The translations under genes were made by a program, and so were the position numbers. A DNA stretch of 8,740 nt from assembly GCA_017881765.1 (NCBI GenBank), contig JADGQN010000184.1, positions 1 to 8,740 of the forward strand, read 5' to 3'. Shown here in pieces: positions 4,771 through 8,740 of the stretch; position 1 is the stretch's first letter, and every line of letters starts with the position of its first letter. The stretch is from Syntrophobacterales bacterium. GTDB lineage: Bacteria > Desulfobacterota > Syntrophorhabdia > Syntrophorhabdales > WCHB1-27. The notes under the pieces were generated by a model. It worked only from the letters and a program-made list of their open reading frames with translations. It was not told where the DNA came from and searched no databases.

Positions 4771-5787
4771 CTAGTGAGATTTGAGATAGTCGAGGCAGAA
4801 CTTCAGGACTTCGTCGCCGCCGAGCCCTTTCGTCTTCACCGCATATTCGTCGAGGAGGGGCTTTACCTGGGCAGTCCAGCGCGCGTCTTCCTCCTTTGAG
4901 AGGGCTATGATCTTGCTGCCCCTTGCCTGCACCACGTCCATAGCCTCTTTGTCGATCTCATCCCAGGCCTTACCCTCTCTCTCGATCCACTCCTCGTTGA
5001 TCTTCTCGATTACCTTCTGATCCGCGGGAGAGATGGAGTTCCACTTTGTCTTGTTCATGACGACAAAATGGGCAGAGGTATAAGCCGCGCCATAATCCAG
5101 GGTGTGATTGCCGACCACTTCCGCCAGCTTCCAGCCTTTCATTGCCTCAAAGGGGCAGAGGATTGCATCAGCGACACCCTTAGAGAGTGCGTCGTAGGCT
5201 TCACCCATAGGCATGCCGACCGGCGCACCGCCGAGCGCTTGGGCGATGTTCGCTGCGACACCCTGGGACCGGATCTTGAGGCCCTTGACGTCTTCGAGCT
5301 TCGCGACGGGCTTCTTACTGTGGAGGAGGCCGGGACCATGGCTGTAAAAGTAAAGGACTTTTGTTTCATCCCATTCCTTCGGCTTGAACTTGTTGTAGAA
5401 AGCGTTGGTCATGTGCGTCGCTTGCGTGGCGCTCTTGTAACCGAGCGGCAGACCGACTACCTCGGTGAGAGGGAACTTCCCCCTCGTGTATGCCGCGTCA
5501 GCCAGGCCTATGTCGGCAATGCCCTTCACCACGCTGTCGTACGTCTGCACGGCAGGAGTGAGGGTGTTATTAGGGTATACCGTCACCTTGACGCGTCCGT
5601 TAGTCCTCTTTTCAACCTCTTTGCACCAGTCGCCGACCACCTGGCTTTGCCGGTGCGGTGCGGGGAACATGGTCGAATAGCGGAGTGTGATTGTCTTTTC
5701 TTCGGCTGCGCCGCTCTGACAAGGGATGAGACAGACGAAGAAAGCGAGGATAAGAAAACAGGCGCCGATAGCTAGATACTTTTTCAT
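4771..5787 (-). CDS. TRAP transporter solute-binding protein, DctP family
   Basis: This 338-residue periplasmic binding protein is of the DctP type, which captures organic acids for a TRAP membrane permease. A signal peptide covers about residues 1-28: M-K-K, a hydrophobic core, then cleavage near S-G-A-A. The mature part starts with an I-T-L-R-Y-S-T strand. G-L-K-I-R-S at 169-174 holds the arginine (R173) that binds the substrate carboxylate in this family, followed by G-M-P-M-G-E-A-Y-D-A-L-S-K-G-V-A-D (191-207). The start has a G-rich ribosome binding site (GGGGGG). No small or large TRAP permease subunit (DctQ, DctM) lies in the window, so it is an orphan receptor or its permease lies elsewhere. 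It is last in the minus-strand cluster, separated from the UbiD gene by a 172-base palindrome. Substrate unknown, probably a carboxylate. Confidence 0.88.
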   Translation of the reverse strand: MKKYLAIGACFLILAFFVCLIPCQSGAAEEKTITLRYSTMFPAPHRQSQVVGDWCKEVEKRTNGRVKVTVYPNNTLTPAVQTYDSVVKGIADIGLADAAYTRGKFPLTEVVGLPLGYKSATQATHMTNAFYNKFKPKEWDETKVLYFYSHGPGLLHSKKPVAKLEDVKGLKIRSQGVAANIAQALGGAPVGMPMGEAYDALSKGVADAILCPFEAMKGWKLAEVVGNHTLDYGAAYTSAHFVVMNKTKWNSISPADQKVIEKINEEWIEREGKAWDEIDKEAMDVVQARGSKIIALSKEEDARWTAQVKPLLDEYAVKTKGLGGDEVLKFCLDYLKSH

Positions 5788-5810
5788 AGCAACCCCCCTT
5801 GGCTTAAATA

Positions 5811-5982
5811 CAGGTTAAGGTTGAGGTTAAAAATCAGGTAAAGGCAAAAGCAGGTTGAGGAAAACCCAAAACAAAAGTCAGAAGAATGTCTAGACGAGTC
5901 TTCTATTTTCATCTTAACCTTCGCTTTAGTCCTTACCTCAGCCTGCTTTATCTTTTTCCTGTCTTCTCTTAACCTTAACCTG
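5811..5982. repeat. 172-base imperfect palindrome with internal AGGTTR repeats
   Basis: The left arm (from 5811) and the reverse complement of the right arm (from 5982) both begin CAGGTTAAGGTT and stay similar for about 50 bases, sharing CAGG..AAAG and AAAGCAGG.TGAGG blocks. The symmetry continues to GTCTAGAC (5888-5895), flanked by GAAGA (5881) and TCTTC (5899). CAGGTWRAGG-like words recur at 5811, 5835 and 5851. One arm is purine-rich and the other pyrimidine-rich, so a transcript could fold into one long hairpin. It fills most of the gap between the UbiD stop and the DctP start. Possible roles are a palindromic mobile/intergenic repeat, or an RNA structure separating expression of the two genes. 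Confidence 0.65.
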
Positions 5983-5994
5983 CTGTTACTCTTC

Positions 5995-7386
5995 CTATAC
6001 AAGATCCTCCGGCTTTGGAATATATTTTTTTAAATCGATCCGTTTCATCACATCCTCAGGCACAACCGCGACAGGTGGTAGATCCTTTCGAAATGGCTTT
6101 GCTGTTGCGTCGATACCCACCTTCGTCACTACGGCCTCTTGCGCCGCGGACAGATCAAGGTCAGTCCCCAGTATCCCAGGCAGAATCATCACGTCCCTGT
6201 CGGCCTGGACCCTTGTGGCGAGTGCCCACGTGATTTGCGCTCCGTTATCGAGATCGATGTCCGAGTCGAAACAGATTACATACTTGAGGTATATATCGTT
6301 TGCAAAGGCGGCCAGGATTGCCTGCTTGGGCTGGCCCGCGTGTTTTTTGTCGAGCTGAATAAAGCCGTACCACCAGCCCGCTGCCGCTATGAACTTGAAC
6401 TTTTTGACATCGGGCACCGCTTCTTTTATTTTGCGGTTCATGAACGCATGCTGCGGGAGACGCCCCATGAGCATGCCTTTGCTTGGCCAGGCGCCCATGT
6501 CGTGTACGATGGGGTTCTTCCTGTGCGTTATCGCCGTGATCTTTACAGGGTGGCGCATGGCAACCTGGTGGTACTTGGTGAAATCGCCCCACGGGCCTTC
6601 CTGTTCACGGGCACCGGGTGGGATTACGCCCTCGATAATGATCTCAGAGCGCGCAGGGACAAGCACATCGCTGGTCTCGCACCTTACCATCTCCAGCGGC
6701 TCGCCCATCAGGCTGCCCGCAATATCAAACTCTGAAGGCGGATGGCTGACACGACTCTGGAAAGCGGTCGCCCACACGGGGTGAAGCCCTATCGCAAACG
6801 CGATCGGGAGAGGCTCGTTCCGCTCCATGTATTCGTTGTAGATGTACCAGAAGTGGCGCCCCGGCGTGATGTGCGTGACGCCTAGATGAGGTTTCTTTAC
6901 CATGAAGCGGTAATGGGAACAATGGGGAGCATTTATTTTCCTGTCCATCACAATGCCCACGGCCCGGGTCAGATAGGGCGCCTCATTCTGATGATGCGTG
7001 ATAAAAGGAAAGCGGGTCATGTCGGCCTTTTTCCCGGTCAGGACAACGTCCCTGCAGGGAGCTTCTTCTTTCTTGATCTCTTTCGCGGGATACTTGTTCA
7101 GCCTGATTGCCTCCTCTTCCTTTTCCGTGTAAAAGTCCTCAACTCTTTCAGGAGGTATACCAAGGGCCAGGCCGTACTTAGTCGCGCTCGTCTCGGTATT
7201 GCAGACGACCGGTGTGCTGTACCCCTTCACATTCTCAAACAGCACCATGGGATATTTTCCCATCAGGTCCAGTTTCTTGATGATTGCGGTAATCTCGTAC
7301 TTGGGGTCGACCTCTCGCGTGACCCGCACAAACTCCTGCGGCAGCTTCTTTTCGCACTCCGCCATGAACGTCCTCAGGTCCTTCAT
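5995..7386 (-). CDS. UbiD-family prenylated-FMN-dependent (de)carboxylase
   Basis: This 463-residue cytoplasmic enzyme belongs to the family that adds or removes carboxyl groups on aromatic or unsaturated acids with prenylated FMN. Family landmarks are seen throughout. S-H-Y-R (157-160) supplies the conserved arginine. R-H-F-W (177-180) and G-E-P-L-E (228-232) carry the expected metal-site His178 and Glu229. E-G-P-W-G-D (263-268) gives the catalytic Glu263, with Asp268 in the place of the second glutamate of Fdc1. D-S-D-I-D near 375-379 and W-A-L-A-T-R-V-Q-A-D-R-D (387-398) are the C-terminal signature. The length fits the family. A strong AAGGAGGG site precedes ATG 7386, 43 bases after the TAXI gene, so they are probably co-transcribed. 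The prFMN synthase UbiX is not in the window. Flanking TRAP-type receptors suggest an imported acid as substrate; which one is unknown. Confidence 0.9.
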   Translation of the reverse strand: MKDLRTFMAECEKKLPQEFVRVTREVDPKYEITAIIKKLDLMGKYPMVLFENVKGYSTPVVCNTETSATKYGLALGIPPERVEDFYTEKEEEAIRLNKYPAKEIKKEEAPCRDVVLTGKKADMTRFPFITHHQNEAPYLTRAVGIVMDRKINAPHCSHYRFMVKKPHLGVTHITPGRHFWYIYNEYMERNEPLPIAFAIGLHPVWATAFQSRVSHPPSEFDIAGSLMGEPLEMVRCETSDVLVPARSEIIIEGVIPPGAREQEGPWGDFTKYHQVAMRHPVKITAITHRKNPIVHDMGAWPSKGMLMGRLPQHAFMNRKIKEAVPDVKKFKFIAAAGWWYGFIQLDKKHAGQPKQAILAAFANDIYLKYVICFDSDIDLDNGAQITWALATRVQADRDVMILPGILGTDLDLSAAQEAVVTKVGIDATAKPFRKDLPPVAVVPEDVMKRIDLKKYIPKPEDLV

Positions 7387-7429
7387 TCAGCCCTCCTTTT
7401 TTGACACAAGTGTCGTGTTCGCCCAGCGG

Positions 7430-8407
7430 CTACTTCTTCCATGCGCCAATCTCTTTCAGATACTTTTCTGCTCCCGGATGAAAAGGAATGGGGGTCCCCT
7501 TTGTCATGTTCTCCAGCGTAAAATCGCCTGGTGTCGAAGCATGGATCGCATAGTAGTCCTGTCTGTGTTCCCAAAGATTCCTGAGGAACCGGTAGACAAA
7601 ATCGTCACTCACATCGGCAAAGGTAAAGATGCTGGTCGCAAACCCGTACACGGGCGTATCCTGATCCATGCCTTTATACGATTTTGCTTTGATGACCCTC
7701 TTATAATAATATGGATGCTCCGGCAGCACCTTGTTAAAAGCCTGTTCGTCAACGGGTACGACGCGTGCGGGCGTGAGCTGTGAGAGTTCCATGTACGACG
7801 GCATCGGGTAGGCCCCTCCGAGAAAGCCACCGTCGAGGCTTCCGTTCTGTATGCCTTCAACTACCTCTTTGAACACGTAGTAGTAGGGCTTGAAATCGTT
7901 CTTGGTCACGCCGTGCGCTTCAAAGAAGAGAAGCGCGCTATTGGCAACGGTGCTGCCCGGACCTCCGATCCCGATCCGCTTGCCCTTGGCATCCGCAAAG
8001 GATTTGATGGGGCCCTTTGCCGGCACGGCAAAATACTGATCCGAACCATTGATGAAGCAGATTGCCCGAAGCGTGGAAAATGGCTTACCGGCATATTCGC
8101 CCAGACCTTTATAGGCGCGGAAGCCGTCGGGCGTGCCGAAAAGGGCGAAGGCAGGCTTCTTACCGGCCTCCCGCTGCATCATACGCCGGACCATCTCCAT
8201 AGTGCCTGTGGCGGCCTCATGGACAAAATTGGCATCCGGTATGTACTTGTTGGTTACAGCTGACACACCCGCGCCGAGGATGTATACGGTGCCGCCTGAG
8301 GGCGGTGTGTATAAAGGCGCCAGTTCCGCGGCTTTTATCGTACATGCACCGCCGAACGTAAGACAAAGAGAAGCTATTACGGTCAGGAGAAGTTTTTCCC
8401 AGTTCAT
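7430..8407 (-). CDS. TAXI family TRAP transporter solute-binding protein
   Basis: This 325-residue periplasmic binding protein is of the TAXI class, which works with fused TRAP permeases, often on small organic acids. The first 27 or so residues are a signal peptide (W-E-K, hydrophobic core, I-K-A-A). The mature part has the typical opening strand and glycine-rich turn (G-G-T-V-Y-I-L-G-A-G-V-S-A, about 38-50). It also has the family block K-G-K-R-I-G-I-G-G-P-G-S-T (141-153) and D-G-G-F-L-G-G-A-Y-P (192-201). Length is normal for the class. The ribosome binding site AAGGGGGA lies just before ATG 8407. No TRAP membrane subunit is visible. It sits between a LarA-like gene and the UbiD decarboxylase on the same strand, suggesting a shared substrate or pathway. 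Tandem 15-bp repeats lie upstream of the start. Confidence 0.85.
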   Translation of the reverse strand: MNWEKLLLTVIASLCLTFGGACTIKAAELAPLYTPPSGGTVYILGAGVSAVTNKYIPDANFVHEAATGTMEMVRRMMQREAGKKPAFALFGTPDGFRAYKGLGEYAGKPFSTLRAICFINGSDQYFAVPAKGPIKSFADAKGKRIGIGGPGSTVANSALLFFEAHGVTKNDFKPYYYVFKEVVEGIQNGSLDGGFLGGAYPMPSYMELSQLTPARVVPVDEQAFNKVLPEHPYYYKRVIKAKSYKGMDQDTPVYGFATSIFTFADVSDDFVYRFLRNLWEHRQDYYAIHASTPGDFTLENMTKGTPIPFHPGAEKYLKEIGAWKK

Positions 8408-8463
8408 ATGGTCCCCCTTTTTCCGCGTGCTTACTGAACCCTGTACCCCGGTAGCGATAGCGC

Positions 8464-8493
8464 AGCATCCTGTAAGGAAGCATCCTGTAAGGA
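8464..8493. repeat. Two exact tandem 15-bp repeats, each with a hyphenated palindrome
   Basis: AGCATCCTGTAAGGA occurs twice without spacing (8464-8478 and 8479-8493). Each copy contains TCCT-GTA-AGGA, a small dyad. They lie in the 97-base gap between the LarA-like stop and the TAXI start, about 57 bases upstream of the TAXI ATG. The arrangement could be a tandem operator or a local duplication. Confidence 0.6.
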
Positions 8494-8503
8494 GCCCGGG
8501 ACC

Positions 8504-8740
8504 CTAGCTCTGTATCCCAGGGATGATATTACCGCCCGAGGGGAAAATCGCAACGTCGGCCTGAGGCATGCGCTCCGCAGCCATATCAACGGCTTCCAGA
8601 AGGGTGCGCGCGTGGGTAAACTTCATCATGCGCACCGTTTCCGCGGTCAAGCCTTCGGTGACATGAATCACATGAAATTTTTCCGCGAGTTCCTTAAAAA
8701 AAACCACCTGCATAATATAGGAGATACCGAAGGAGGTGAG
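8504..8740 (-). CDS. LarA/DUF2088-like protein, C-terminal part (cut by window edge)
   Basis: The last 78 residues of a protein whose start lies beyond the right edge; the frame is open through 8740. The visible part reads V-I-H-V-T-E-G-L-T-A-E-T-V-R-M-M, then A-R-T-L-L-E-A-V-D-M-A-A-E-R, then D-V-A-I-F-P-S-G-G-N-I-I-P-G before the stop. This matches the C-terminal domain of the nickel-dependent lactate racemase (LarA, DUF2088) family, whose members racemise or epimerise 2-hydroxy acids with a nickel-pincer cofactor. The cofactor-binding N-terminal half is not visible, so the specific activity cannot be judged. It is on the same strand as and upstream of the TAXI, UbiD and DctP genes, probably part of that cluster. 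Confidence 0.6.
   Translation of the reverse strand, partial: LTSFGISYIMQVVFFKELAEKFHVIHVTEGLTAETVRMMKFTHARTLLEAVDMAAERMPQADVAIFPSGGNIIPGIQS

Noticed and set aside
5068..5775. Long plus-strand frame (235 codons) opposite the DctP gene
   Set aside because: It is the shadow of a clear DctP-family gene on the other strand; GC-rich codons leave the opposite frame open.
5784..6002. Minus-strand 72-codon frame in the UbiD-DctP gap
   Set aside because: It reads through the palindrome and gives low-complexity products (K/R-rich, then N-L-N-L-N-L). The composition is explained by the AGGTTR repeats, and it overlaps both neighbouring genes.
6886..7404. Plus-strand 172-codon frame opposite the UbiD gene
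   Set aside because: It lies opposite a well-supported UbiD coding sequence, has no ribosome binding site, and its translation resembles no family.

Overview
The window looks like chromosomal DNA of an anaerobic, selenocysteine-decoding bacterium. The best guess is a syntrophic or sulfate/metal-reducing lineage of Desulfobacterota (old Deltaproteobacteria). The grounds are a glutaredoxin whose active site is encoded with an in-frame TGA, an AhpF/thioredoxin-reductase-like flavoenzyme, a UbiD-family decarboxylase, periplasmic binding proteins of two TRAP classes, and a LarA-like C-terminus. The taxonomic call is an inference from gene content. There are no rRNA, tRNA, CRISPR, phage or IS genes in the window.

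Left part (1-1261). A small four-helix membrane protein, possibly cut by the left edge, is followed by about 350 bases with no convincing gene. The only candidate there is a weak minus-strand reading frame interrupted by TGA. Next comes a compact minus-strand unit: a near-consensus sigma-70 promoter (1261-1234), a 42-codon ORF with a strong ribosome binding site, a 66-codon ORF, and a Rho-independent terminator (836-808). Neither small protein is recognised.

Redox operon (1390-2627, plus strand). A promoter with a perfect TTGACA box drives an 80-residue YruB-type glutaredoxin whose active site reads U-P-H-C, the first position being TGA (1491-1493). A stem-loop with a GAAA apical loop begins just after the TGA and fits a bacterial SECIS element. 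The next gene, 24 bases on, is a thioredoxin-reductase-like flavoprotein most similar in motifs to the C-terminal half of AhpF. Together they resemble a split AhpF, like the Cp9/Cp34 pair of Clostridium pasteurianum, with selenocysteine in the relay protein. This is the most interesting content of the window.

Middle (2628-4764). An intergenic region holds a terminator-like hairpin and a tight group of DnaA-box-like sequences. It is followed by a DUF488 protein and a cytoplasmic TPR-repeat protein. A perfect 19-bp hairpin separates the TPR gene from the convergent operon to its right.

Right part (4771-8740, minus strand). Transcribed right to left: the C-terminal end of a LarA/DUF2088-type protein (cut by the window edge), a TAXI-type TRAP binding protein, a UbiD-family (prFMN-dependent) decarboxylase, and a DctP-type TRAP binding protein. 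A 172-base imperfect palindrome fills the UbiD-DctP gap, and two exact 15-bp tandem repeats precede the TAXI gene. No TRAP permease or UbiX is visible. The cluster suggests uptake and (de)carboxylation of an organic, probably aromatic, acid; the substrate cannot be read from the sequence.
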